DNA from: an uncultured Coriobacteriaceae bacterium
GTDB lineage: Bacteria > Actinomycetota > Coriobacteriia > Coriobacteriales > Atopobiaceae
Length of the DNA stretch: 64,000 nucleotides
Direction: 5' to 3'
Assembly (NCBI GenBank): GCA_902773995.1
Contig: CACYGL010000007.1
Coordinates: forward strand, 1-64,000
Both the position numbers and the translations under genes were made by a program. The stretch's first letter is position 1. Every line of letters begins with the position of its first letter. The notes beneath the pieces are model-generated. The model saw only the letters and a program-made list of their open reading frames with translations. It was not told the origin of the DNA and searched no databases. Positions 35,862 to 45,634 of this stretch are shown here, one piece after another.

Positions 35862-37021
35862 ATGGCTGAGAAGGAAAAGGTCGTCCTCGCGTATTCCGGT
35901 GGTCTGGACACGTCCGTCATCGTGAAGTGGCTGCAGGTCGAGAAGAACATGGACGTGCCCTCGACATGGGCGCTATCGCCTCCGAGGCCGTCGACATGCG
36001 CGAGGAGTACGCCGAGACCATCGTCTCCAAGGCCATCTGGGCAAACGGCAAGTACGAGGGCATCTACCCTCTGCTCTCTGCGCTTTCTCGCCCCATCATC
36101 TCCAAGCACCTCGTGGACATTGCGCACGAGTACGGCGCCAAGTACATCGCCCATGGCTGCACCGGTAAGGGCAATGACCAGGTGCGCTTTGAGACCTCCA
36201 TCCGTGCCCTTGACCCGTCGCTCGAGATCATCGCACCGGTGCGCGAGTGGGACCTCACCACGCGTGACTCCGAGATGGAGTGGGCCAAGGCCCACGGCGT
36301 GCCCGTGCCCACCACTCACAAGAAGCCCTACTCCATCGACGACAACCTGTGGGGCCGCGCCATCGAGTGCGGCGTGCTTGAGGACACCTGGAACGAGCCA
36401 CCCGCGGACATCTGGACGATGACCAAGAACCCCGAGGACTGCCCCGCCGACCCCGAGACCGTGGTTATTGGCTTTGAGGGCGGCCTGCCCGTCTCGATCA
36501 ACGGCGAGAAGATGTCGCTGCTCGACTGCATCATCAAGGCCAACGAGATCGCCGGCCGTAACGGCTTTGGCCGCATCGACATGATCGAGGACCGCGTCGT
36601 GGGCATCAAGAGCCGCGAGTGCTACGAGTGCCCCGCCGCGCTGCTGCTCATCCAGGCCCACCAGTCGCTCGAGACGCTGTGCCTCGACGCCGAGACCCTG
36701 AAGCAGAAGGCCAAGCTCGACGTTGAGTGGGCCTCCACAGTCTACCGTGGCCTCTGGTACTCGCAGAACCGCGAGGCCATCGACGCGTACAACGCCTACA
36801 CGCAGAAGTACGTCACCGGCGAGGTGCGCATCAAGCTCTGCAAGGGCGGCCTGTTCGTCGACGGCCTGCGCTCGCCGTATAGCCTGTACGACTACAACCT
36901 GGCCACCTATGACGAGGGCGACACCTTCGACCACACGGCCTCCAAGGGCTTCATCACCATCCACGGCCTGCAGTCCAAGACCTGGTCTCGCGTCCAGGGC
37001 CCCGGCTCCAAGCTGCAGTAG
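35862..37021 (+). pseudogene. argG: Argininosuccinate synthase, frame broken by an internal deletion near 35958
   Basis: It ligates citrulline and Asp in arginine synthesis. ATG 35862 (GAAAGGTGCACCAAC upstream) gives [19 protein letters not shown] (PP-loop) and KNMDV; the next block (VGDVGQ and about 20 residues) is missing and the text resumes out of frame at [20 protein letters not shown]. The rest is intact to 37021: [45 protein letters not shown], and RSPYSLYDYN. The lost part contributes to the nucleotide-binding domain. Followed by argH. Confidence 0.93.
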
Positions 37022-37031
37022 ATTCGCTGCT

Positions 37032-37107
37032 GGGCGGAACAGACTCGGTCCGCCCATGAAGCGCGTGGGAAGCGATGCCGCCGTCGGGGTTCCCGGCGGC
37101 GGCTTTT
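37032..37107 (+). terminator. Two hairpins between argG and argH
   Basis: GGGCGGA...TCCGCCC (37034-37055) and GCCGCCG...CGGCGGCGGC with TTTT (37077-37107). The second has the form of an intrinsic terminator, so argH may need its own promoter. Confidence 0.7.
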
Positions 37108-37179
37108 CTACCAGCTCGTATGCGCGAGCTGTTGCGGTAAGCTAGCAGGCACACTGGCACGGTATCGAGAGGGGCTCGC

Positions 37180-38565
37180 ATGGCACTGTGGGGCGGTAGG
37201 TTCGAGAAGGGCGTCGATGCCTTCACGCAGGAGTTTGGTGCGTCGCTCGAGGACGACAAGGCCATGGCGCAGGAGGACATCAAGGGCTCGCGCGCGCATG
37301 CCAAGATGCTGGCCAAGCAGGGCATCATCTCCAACGATGACGCCGCGGCCATCGATGCCGGGCTTGAGAGGATCTCTGGCCAGATCGCGGACGGCACCTT
37401 TGCCTGGGACGTGAACGACGAAGACGTCCACATGGCCGTTGAGAAGGCCCTTACCGCAGACATTGGAACGCCCGGCGCGCGCCTGCACACGGGCCGCTCG
37501 CGTAACGACCAGGTAGCAACCGACATCCGCCTCTATTCCAAGCGGCTCTGCGCGGAGCTTCTCGAGGGTAATGTAGAGCTGCGTCGTACCCTCTTGAACG
37601 TTGCCGAGAAGAACCTGGGCGTGGTAATGCCGGGCTATACGCACCTGCAGCACGCGCAGCCGGTGCTCTTCTCGCACCACATGCTGGCGTACTTCTGGAT
37701 GTTCTCGCGCGACTATACGCGCCTTGTCGCCGCTCGCACTGCAGCCGATGCCAACCCGCTGGGATCGGCGGCGCTCGCCGGCACCACCTATCCGCTCGAT
37801 CGCGACTACACCACCCAGCTCCTAGGCTTTGACCACGCAATCCCCAACTCGATGGATGCCGTCTCGGACCGCGACTACCTGCTGGACCTTGACTACGCCT
37901 GCGCCGTGAGCATGATGCACCTCTCGCGCCTGTGCGAGGAGATCGTGCTTTGGAGCAGCACGGAGTTTGGCTTCATCACGCTCTCTGACAGCTACTCTAC
38001 CGGCTCGTCCATCATGCCTCAGAAGAAGAACCCAGACTTTGCCGAGCTCACGCGTGGTAAGACGGGGCGCGTCTACGGAGACCTCATGGCGCTGCTCACA
38101 ACCATGAAGTCGCTGCCGCTGGCCTACAACAAGGACCTCCAGGAGTGCAAGGAGGGTCCGGCCGACGCGGCCAAGACCCTGCTCGACTGCATGGCCATTG
38201 CCTCTGGCATGCTCGAGACCATGACCGTGAACGCTGATGTCATGCTCAAGCAGGCGGGCAAGGGCTTTACGGCGGCCACGGACGTTGCCGACTACCTGGC
38301 AAAGAAGGGCATGCCGTTCCGCGAGGCGCACGAGGTGGTTGGCAAGCTTGTTCTGTACTGCGAGAAGCGCGGCAAGGGGCTCGAGGATTTGACCGCGGAG
38401 GAGTTCAAGGAGGCGAGCCCCCTCTTTGGGGAGGACATCGCGCAGGACCTTGACCCAGCTGGAATTGCCAACGCCCGCACCACCTACGGCGGTACTGGCG
38501 AGAAGGCCGTGCGCGTCCAGCTCACCGAGGCCAAGGAGCGCCTAGGGGCGGACGAGCGCCGGTAA
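37180..38565 (+). CDS. argH: Argininosuccinate lyase
   Basis: 461 residues; final step of arginine synthesis, cleaving argininosuccinate to arginine and fumarate. MALWGGRFEKGVDAFTQEFG at the start, HTGRSRNDQVATDIRLY, GYTHLQHAQPVLFSHH, and superfamily signature GSSIMPQKKNPDFAEL. GAGAGGGGCTCGC precedes ATG 37180. Full length, frame intact. Confidence 0.97.
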   Translation: MALWGGRFEKGVDAFTQEFGASLEDDKAMAQEDIKGSRAHAKMLAKQGIISNDDAAAIDAGLERISGQIADGTFAWDVNDEDVHMAVEKALTADIGTPGARLHTGRSRNDQVATDIRLYSKRLCAELLEGNVELRRTLLNVAEKNLGVVMPGYTHLQHAQPVLFSHHMLAYFWMFSRDYTRLVAARTAADANPLGSAALAGTTYPLDRDYTTQLLGFDHAIPNSMDAVSDRDYLLDLDYACAVSMMHLSRLCEEIVLWSSTEFGFITLSDSYSTGSSIMPQKKNPDFAELTRGKTGRVYGDLMALLTTMKSLPLAYNKDLQECKEGPADAAKTLLDCMAIASGMLETMTVNADVMLKQAGKGFTAATDVADYLAKKGMPFREAHEVVGKLVLYCEKRGKGLEDLTAEEFKEASPLFGEDIAQDLDPAGIANARTTYGGTGEKAVRVQLTEAKERLGADERR

Positions 38566-38651
38566 GGTGACTCGAAAGGACAGCGAGGTAGGCGGCTGAA
38601 GCGCCTGGCGGAAGAAGACCTGGTAACCCATGCCTCCTTCCGGTCTAGGAG

Positions 38652-38870
38652 CTAGTCCCCAAAGAGCTTGTGCGTGCGAGAGCGCATGGTGGAAGTGCGC
38701 TCGCCGGTTGCCGCGGCGTCTTTGCGGTACGTCCGCCCGTCAAACAGCAGCACATCGCCCTCGCGCGTGCCCAGTGGCAGCTGCGCACGGGGTACGTTGC
38801 GCATGCGGCCCAGACCTGCCTCCACAACAGCGAAGCTGCCTTCAAAACGGTCCACGATGACTCGTTCCAT
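38652..38870 (-). CDS. DUF3006 family protein
   Basis: 72 residues: MERVIVDRFEGSFAVVEAG, then GDVLLFDGRTYRKD, matching the small beta-barrel DUF3006 family. The start has AAAGGAGCACCGC upstream. DUF3006 genes often accompany ComEC/metallo-beta-lactamase genes, as here (45 nt after the upstream gene). Function unknown. Confidence 0.82.
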   Translation of the reverse strand: MERVIVDRFEGSFAVVEAGLGRMRNVPRAQLPLGTREGDVLLFDGRTYRKDAAATGERTSTMRSRTHKLFGD

Positions 38871-38915
38871 GCGGTGCTCCTTTCTGAGTGCGCTACCAAC
38901 CAGGCGGGTTTGGCA

Positions 38916-40529
38916 CTAGGTTGGCGGGTGGCACTTCGAGCAAGGCTCGAGACCGGCGCTCTTTGCCTCGGAGAGGCTCATAGGAATTTTGCTCTTCTTG
39001 AGGTACTGGCATCCGTCTCGATGGTACTTCTTGCCGGTTTTTGTCACGTATACGGTTGGGTCAGAACCATTGCCGGTATCAGCCTGGGCCCCGGACGATT
39101 CTGCCGCGGCCGCAGCGGAAGAGGCGCTGGTTGCTGCCGTGTCACCGGCCACCACGGCTCCGTCCTTCTCGTTGCTGACCGAGAGGTTTGTCCCATCTGA
39201 CTCGATGGTCACGGTTCCGTTGGCTCCCGTTCCGTACACCGTCGTGCCCGAGAGAGCATCGAGCGCCTCTTGGGTTGGATGCCCGTAGGAGTTGTCAACG
39301 CCGTAGGAGATAACGGCATAGGTTGGGCTTAGCTCCGCCACCAGGCTTGAGTTGGTCGAAGTCCTGCTCCCATGGTGCCCCACTTTAAGGACGTCTACGT
39401 GAGAGTTGCATGCCTGGGAGATAAGGCTGGAGGAGGCATCGCCCGTGAAGAGGAAGGTGTTCTGCCCAAACGTTACCAGCACGATAGCGGAGACGTCGTT
39501 GAGGTCATCGAATGAGGCGCCGCTTTGCGGCCCCAGAATCTGTATCGAGTACGCGTCGCTGTTGCCAATGGCCTTGCCGGCGGACGCGCCATGCGTCTCT
39601 ATGCCGCGGGACTCGATTGCATCGAGGAAGTTCTCGAAGGTCCGTGTGTTGGTGGAAGCGTCGGGCGCCCAGATCTCGCCCACTTCGAGGGAGGAGATGA
39701 CCGTGGTCAAGCCTCCAATGTGGTCCTCGTGTGGATGCGTGGCAACCACGTAATCTATACGGGAGTATCCCAGATCCTTGATGTACGAGAGGACCTTCCC
39801 GCCAGCGTCCGTAGGGCCACCGTCTATAAGGAGGCTCTTGCCATCCGGCAGCTCGATGAACTCCGAGTCCCCCTGCCCAACGTCGATGAAGTGCGCCTTG
39901 AGCGTCCCCACAGGTTGGGGTGTGGGTTTCTTGGCGAGGGCAGCAGCCTTGAGGGAATCTACCTCGCTGGCGTCCATGTACTTGGACATGAAGGATGCCG
40001 CGCTCTCGATGGCTGAATCGATGTCCGCGTCGCTCATGGCAGAGAGATCGCTTGCCGAGTAGGAAACCTCCGCACGAGCGGACGCTTCGTTATCGATGGT
40101 GACGCTCGTGCGCGAGGTGCTTTCGATGAGCGTTCCGTCAGTGGCCAGGAGGTAGTGGCTTGCGGGGGTTACGGTGTACGTTCCAGTCTCAAGGTTCTTG
40201 GCGGTATCGCTCGAGAAAGAGACCTCGATGGTTTGGGCTCCTCCGCCCTTCTTGGTCACGGTGGCCCATGCCCGGGAGCCAGTGGCGTCAAACGACTGGT
40301 CGCCGCTTGCGGTGAGCGCTAGCGTTCCAGTGTGCGTGGGCGTCACTTCTCGCGAGACCTGCGTAGGCTGGGGGTCTGGGCTAGCGTCCTGCGGGGTTCC
40401 GGCTCCTGCGCTCCCTACGATGCACAGGAAGACAAAGAGCATGAGGGCTACGAGCAGCCCCTTCTTCTTAAGAAGCTTGCCTCGCGTGCCTTTTGCACGC
40501 CTTGTATGCAGCGATTTTCTCGCCTTCAC
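38916..40529 (-). CDS. ComEC-like secreted metallo-beta-lactamase hydrolase
   Basis: About 537 residues. GTG at 40529 (GGGAG upstream) is preferred over the TTG at 40544. The N-terminus is basic with a membrane helix (GLLVALMLFVFLCIVGSAG), then a beta-rich domain, then the MBL domain: HFIDVGQGDSEFIELPDG, ATHPHEDHIGG, FLFTGDASSSL and VLKVGHHGSRTST. This matches the nuclease-like domain of ComEC without the channel part. The C-terminal 45 residues (YHRDGCQYLKKSKIPMSLS ... CSKCHPPT) look like a small metal-binding domain with three Cys. An extracellular nuclease or phosphodiesterase is likely. Confidence 0.85.
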   Translation of the reverse strand: MKARKSLHTRRAKGTRGKLLKKKGLLVALMLFVFLCIVGSAGAGTPQDASPDPQPTQVSREVTPTHTGTLALTASGDQSFDATGSRAWATVTKKGGGAQTIEVSFSSDTAKNLETGTYTVTPASHYLLATDGTLIESTSRTSVTIDNEASARAEVSYSASDLSAMSDADIDSAIESAASFMSKYMDASEVDSLKAAALAKKPTPQPVGTLKAHFIDVGQGDSEFIELPDGKSLLIDGGPTDAGGKVLSYIKDLGYSRIDYVVATHPHEDHIGGLTTVISSLEVGEIWAPDASTNTRTFENFLDAIESRGIETHGASAGKAIGNSDAYSIQILGPQSGASFDDLNDVSAIVLVTFGQNTFLFTGDASSSLISQACNSHVDVLKVGHHGSRTSTNSSLVAELSPTYAVISYGVDNSYGHPTQEALDALSGTTVYGTGANGTVTIESDGTNLSVSNEKDGAVVAGDTAATSASSAAAAAESSGAQADTGNGSDPTVYVTKTGKKYHRDGCQYLKKSKIPMSLSEAKSAGLEPCSKCHPPT

Positions 40530-40747
40530 TGGTTGTGCTCCCAACGGTCGACTGCTAACTCACGGGTGCATTGGTTTAGGTATTTATAAGCCTTCCCCAA
40601 GGGCGCGGCGGGGGTTCTACTGACGTGAAGTTAAGGGCAATGAATGTATCGCGTGCTCCGGCGAGTCTCTGTGCGTTGGGTACCGTTTACCTTAAAAGTC
40701 GGCCGTCCATCTAACATGGGCAGAGCAATGCTGTAGGATAAGGAATG

Positions 40748-40761
40748 AGAACACATGTTCT
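40748..40761. promoter_or_regulatory. LexA-like box upstream of the membrane protein gene
   Basis: AGAACACATGTTCT has the GAAC(N4)GTTC core of actinobacterial LexA sites and lies 27 bp before the ATG at 40789, where it would cover the -10 region. Otherwise 40530-40747 shows only AT-rich promoter-like sequence (minus strand TATAAATACC near 40585). Confidence 0.5.
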
Positions 40762-40788
40762 ACTTAGTCCACCGGGATAGGAGGGCGC

Positions 40789-41814
40789 ATGGATAGCAAC
40801 CGCAACGAGGATAAGTTGCAGAGGGTAGTCCCCGCCGTCGAGGAGCTCGAGGTGTCGGAGCCAGAGTACATGGTGCCCCAGCAGTCGGGAAACAGCCTCT
40901 TTGAGTTGAGCAGGCGGGCGCGCGTAATCGTGACGGTGGTGCTTGTAGTGCTGGCGATTGTCTCGGCATTTCCCCTGGCAACGCACTTCTCGTCCCCAGA
41001 GACCTACGCCGGTGTCACCCAGACCCTTGAGGAACAAAAGAGCACCGCTCTGGGACTTGTGGCAACTGCTACAACGGCATCCGTTGCGGTCTCGGCAATT
41101 CCAGATGACGTGGGCACGCCCATCGCTAACCAGCTGGCAGACCTCTCTGGAAAACTCGCGGTGGTTCTCGCCATCATCTACCTTGAAAAGTTCCTCCTTA
41201 CCACTTTTGGGCTCATCGCTTTTAGGTGGCTTGTGCCTATGGGCATTGGGCTTCTGTGCGTGTGGCTGTGGCTTCACGGGAAGTGGAGCCCCAGCCGGGT
41301 TCTTTTTGTCTGGGGTGTCAAGCTCCTGTTTGTTGCCTTGGCGCTGGCAACGCTTGTGCCGGTGAGCGCTCGTATCACCCAAATCATCACCACCCAGTAC
41401 CATACGTCTTTGGCAGCAGAGGAGGTAAGCCAAGAGGCAGACCAGACGAGCGAGACCGTCTACGAAGACAATGCCAACCAAGACACTGGGGAGAGCCAGA
41501 ACATCCTCGAGATGCTGGGGTCTGCTATCTCCAGCGGGATCGATGCGCTGGCCTCCGGCGCGGCGGATGCCGCCAATGCCGTTGGCGAGCAGCTCAACAA
41601 GCTGATTGATAAAGTGGCCGTGAGCATCGTGACGTCCTGCCTGGTGCCCCTTGCCGTGCTCCTGCTCTACTTCTGGCTTATCAAACTGTTCACCGGCGCA
41701 GATCTCACGGGCTACGTGTCAAAGGCCCAGGGGGTGGCAGGTTCGGCCGTGCGCGGGGCGGGCTCTGCCGCGCGCGGAGCCGTCAAGCGGCACCGTGCCT
41801 CCACATCCAAGTAA
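40789..41814 (+). CDS. Multi-pass membrane protein of unknown function
   Basis: 341 residues, GGATAGGAGGGCGC before ATG 40789. Membrane segments: VIVTVVLVVLAIVSAFPLAT (45-65), LAVVLAIIYLEKFLLTTFGLI, WLVPMGIGLLCVWLWLHG, VLFVWGVKLLFVALALATLV and SIVTSCLVPLAVLLLYFWLI. Between the last two lies an acidic, helical extracytoplasmic or cytoplasmic segment (EEVSQEADQTSETVYEDNANQ). The C-terminal tail is basic with repeated (V/G)AGSA(V/A)RGA units. The LexA-like site suggests damage induction. No family recognised. Confidence 0.75.
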   Translation: MDSNRNEDKLQRVVPAVEELEVSEPEYMVPQQSGNSLFELSRRARVIVTVVLVVLAIVSAFPLATHFSSPETYAGVTQTLEEQKSTALGLVATATTASVAVSAIPDDVGTPIANQLADLSGKLAVVLAIIYLEKFLLTTFGLIAFRWLVPMGIGLLCVWLWLHGKWSPSRVLFVWGVKLLFVALALATLVPVSARITQIITTQYHTSLAAEEVSQEADQTSETVYEDNANQDTGESQNILEMLGSAISSGIDALASGAADAANAVGEQLNKLIDKVAVSIVTSCLVPLAVLLLYFWLIKLFTGADLTGYVSKAQGVAGSAVRGAGSAARGAVKRHRASTSK

Positions 41815-41866
41815 GCCGCCGCGGTAGAATCAAGGCAACAAAGACCTCGCTGCGAAAGGAACGCAG

Positions 41867-43213
<1,347 letters not shown>

Positions 43214-43265
43214 GTAGCAAGACTGTTGCCACCCGCGCTACGCACGACCAACAAGAAGGGGACTC

Positions 43266-43532
43266 ATGTTCCACTACGACTTCAGGCCGCGGGGTGTCTG
43301 CTCGCAGGCTATCCACGTAGACCTTAGCGACGACGGCACCACCATCGAGGGCGTAGCCTTCGAAGGTGGCTGCAACGGCAACCTCAAGGCCATCGGCAAG
43401 CTGGTCAAGGGTCAGCCTGTAGACCAGATTGCCAATACCCTCGAGGGCAACACCTGCGGCCCCCGTCGCACCTCCTGTGCAGACCAGCTGAGCCACGCCT
43501 TGCGCGAGGCCCAGGCTGCAGCGCGCGCCTAG
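43266..43532 (+). CDS. TSCPD domain-containing protein
   Basis: 88 residues: FRPRGVCSQAIHVDLSDDG, VAFEGGCNGNLKAIGKLV and CGPRRTSCADQLSHAL. Matches a small family named for its TSCPD motif (here TSCAD), also found at the end of vitamin-B12-dependent ribonucleotide reductase. The function is unclear. RBS AAGGGGACTC. Confidence 0.85.
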   Translation: MFHYDFRPRGVCSQAIHVDLSDDGTTIEGVAFEGGCNGNLKAIGKLVKGQPVDQIANTLEGNTCGPRRTSCADQLSHALREAQAAARA

Positions 43533-43542
43533 GGGGCTCGAC

Positions 43543-44784
43543 GTGCTGGGCCATCGCCACACACAAGCATCTCGCCATGCGGGCATCTCTCGGCGCTCGT
43601 TCTTCAAGACGGGCGTCGTGGCCGCCTCTGCCGCCGCAACCATAGGCGTCCTCTCGGGCTGCACAAACACCGCGGAGGATACGGCAGACACGGCCGAGCC
43701 CGTCAACGTCTCAGAGGACACGGGCACGAGTGTCCTCGACACCTTCACTTCGGTCAACCTGCCCTATTCCGCGAGCAACCAGTGGACGCTTCCCCTGGGC
43801 AACGTCCTCCACCCGGCAGAGGGCGTGTGGCTTCCCGTCACTACGGCAGGGGCTTCTGCCAACCCCATGGTAATCGCCTCGGCGTTCTCTACCTCCTCTG
43901 GCGAGCTCAAAGAGGTGGTCACCAAGACGGTTACGGGCACCACGACCTCGGTCATCTACAGCGTGGCCTGCTCGGACTCGGTCTATGCCTGGGTCGAGCT
44001 GGACATGATTACCCGCGAGTGGAGCCTCTTTGCCTCTGCGTTCTCGAATGGTGCCCTCACGGGTGAGACCAAGACCCTCTGGCAGGCGGATTCAGACTGG
44101 GATCCTGCGCCGGTTGCCTGTAGTGGCACGTCGGTCATCTGGCAGGTGCAGCCATCTTCCTCTGGCTCAAAGACTGCCGAGAGCTCTTACTGCTACCTGT
44201 GGACCGTTGGCGCCTCGGACGCCCAAGCGGTCGTCGAGTCTCCGGGTCGCTTTGCCACGGCGCCTACCGTCTGCGGAGACTGGGTGGTCCTTACGCCCCG
44301 CGTGCGCGCAAGTGAGGGCACCTACTACGGCGTCACTGCCTACACCATCGATGATGGCCTTAAGACCAAGGTGGACCAGCTAGTCATGCCCGCCTCGGTA
44401 AAGCCCTTCCGCGCCTGCCGCATGGGCGAGAAGTTCGTGGTCTCTGTTGAGGCAAACTACAGCTCGGGCGGGCTTCTTGGCAACATGGGCACCTACATTG
44501 GCTCAAGCGACGGCAGCGACTTCCTCTACCTCTCTCGCGAGCCCTTCGAGTGCGCGGCCGCCGGCAAGAACGACGTCTACTTCATAAAGAGCCGCTCTTC
44601 CTACATTGTGATCAACGCAACGGACCAAACGTACAGCGTGCTCTCGTCGGTCGACCGAAGCGTGGACTATGGCGAGTACCCGGCGCGCGTGGGCGAGTGC
44701 AACACCTTTGTGACGTTCTCATCGGTCAAGGACGCCACCACCGGCTATCCCGCTGCCGTAATTGTGAGAACCTTCCCCCTATAG
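43543..44784 (+). CDS. Tat-exported lipoprotein with beta-propeller-like body
   Basis: 413 residues, GTG start 43543 (10 nt after the TSCPD gene). The signal has SRRSFFKTGVVAASAAATIG with twin arginines and lipobox LSGC, so the protein should be exported folded and lipid-anchored. After a Thr/Ser/Asp-rich spacer, repeated short beta motifs (DWDPAPVACSGTSVIWQV; GRFATAPTVCGDWVVLTPR; EFPFE-like blocks with YLSREPFECAAAGKNDVYF) suggest a beta-propeller. No enzymatic motif. Unknown role; probably a surface sensor or scaffold. Confidence 0.75.
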   Translation: MLGHRHTQASRHAGISRRSFFKTGVVAASAAATIGVLSGCTNTAEDTADTAEPVNVSEDTGTSVLDTFTSVNLPYSASNQWTLPLGNVLHPAEGVWLPVTTAGASANPMVIASAFSTSSGELKEVVTKTVTGTTTSVIYSVACSDSVYAWVELDMITREWSLFASAFSNGALTGETKTLWQADSDWDPAPVACSGTSVIWQVQPSSSGSKTAESSYCYLWTVGASDAQAVVESPGRFATAPTVCGDWVVLTPRVRASEGTYYGVTAYTIDDGLKTKVDQLVMPASVKPFRACRMGEKFVVSVEANYSSGGLLGNMGTYIGSSDGSDFLYLSREPFECAAAGKNDVYFIKSRSSYIVINATDQTYSVLSSVDRSVDYGEYPARVGECNTFVTFSSVKDATTGYPAAVIVRTFPL

Positions 44785-44887
44785 CTTGGTTGGACTTGGG
44801 GCCGAGTGGGGTACACTACTATGGAACTAGTATGGAAACGGTGGGTTTATCTAACCGCCGAGCACATCTAAGCTTAAAGGAGGCCGC

Positions 44888-45625
44888 ATGGCTTCGGACG
44901 AGAAGAAGATTCTGCTGGTAGAAGACGAGAAGGCAATTCGTGACGTTGTGGCTGCCTATCTCGACCACGAGAACTATATCGTGCGTGGCGTCGGCGACGG
45001 CCAGAGTGCCGTCGAGGAGTTCGAGAAGCACTCGTTTGACCTCGTGATTCTCGACCTCATGCTTCCCAAGCTCTCTGGCGAGCGTGTGTGCCGCGCCATC
45101 CGCGAGACGTCCAATGTGCCTATCATCATGCTCACCGCAAAGGGCGAGGTTGAGGACCGTGTTATTGGCCTTGAGCTTGGTGCCGACGACTACCTGATCA
45201 AGCCCTTCTCGCCGCGTGAGCTTATCGCCCGCGTGCGCGCGCTGCTCCGCCGCGCCCACACCGAGACCGAGCCCCAGCTCGAGGTCCTGGACTTTGGCGA
45301 CCTGGTCATCGACATCTCCGGCCACAAGGTCATGGTCGAGGGCAAGGAGGTCGACCTCACGGCCTCCGAGTTCAAGCTCCTCACCACGCTTGCGCGCTAT
45401 CCCGGCCGCGTTTACACCCGCATGGAGCTGGTCGAGAAGGTTCTTGGCTACGACTTCGAGGGCTATGAGCGCACCATCGACTCCCACGTTAAGAACCTGC
45501 GCGCCAAGCTGGGCGACGATCCGCGCAACCCGCGCTGGCTCTACACCGTTCATGGCGTGGGCTATCGCTTCGAGGCTCCCCAGGCCGATGACAAGGCCAA
45601 GGCGGCCAAGGCCAAAGCCGAGTAG
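44888..45625 (+). CDS. OmpR-family response regulator
   Basis: 245 residues. Receiver with phospho-acceptor Asp56 (LVILDLMLPKLSG), IIMLTAKGE and LIKPFSPRELIARV; winged helix with EVDLTASEFKLLTTLARYPG and SHVKNLRAKLGDDPRNPRWL, YTVHGVGYRFE. The start has AAAGGAGGCCGC. TACACT near 44813 may be the -10. It forms a pair with the kinase 9 nt downstream; the target is unknown. Confidence 0.95.
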   Translation: MASDEKKILLVEDEKAIRDVVAAYLDHENYIVRGVGDGQSAVEEFEKHSFDLVILDLMLPKLSGERVCRAIRETSNVPIIMLTAKGEVEDRVIGLELGADDYLIKPFSPRELIARVRALLRRAHTETEPQLEVLDFGDLVIDISGHKVMVEGKEVDLTASEFKLLTTLARYPGRVYTRMELVEKVLGYDFEGYERTIDSHVKNLRAKLGDDPRNPRWLYTVHGVGYRFEAPQADDKAKAAKAKAE

Positions 45626-45634
45626 GAGGCCAGC

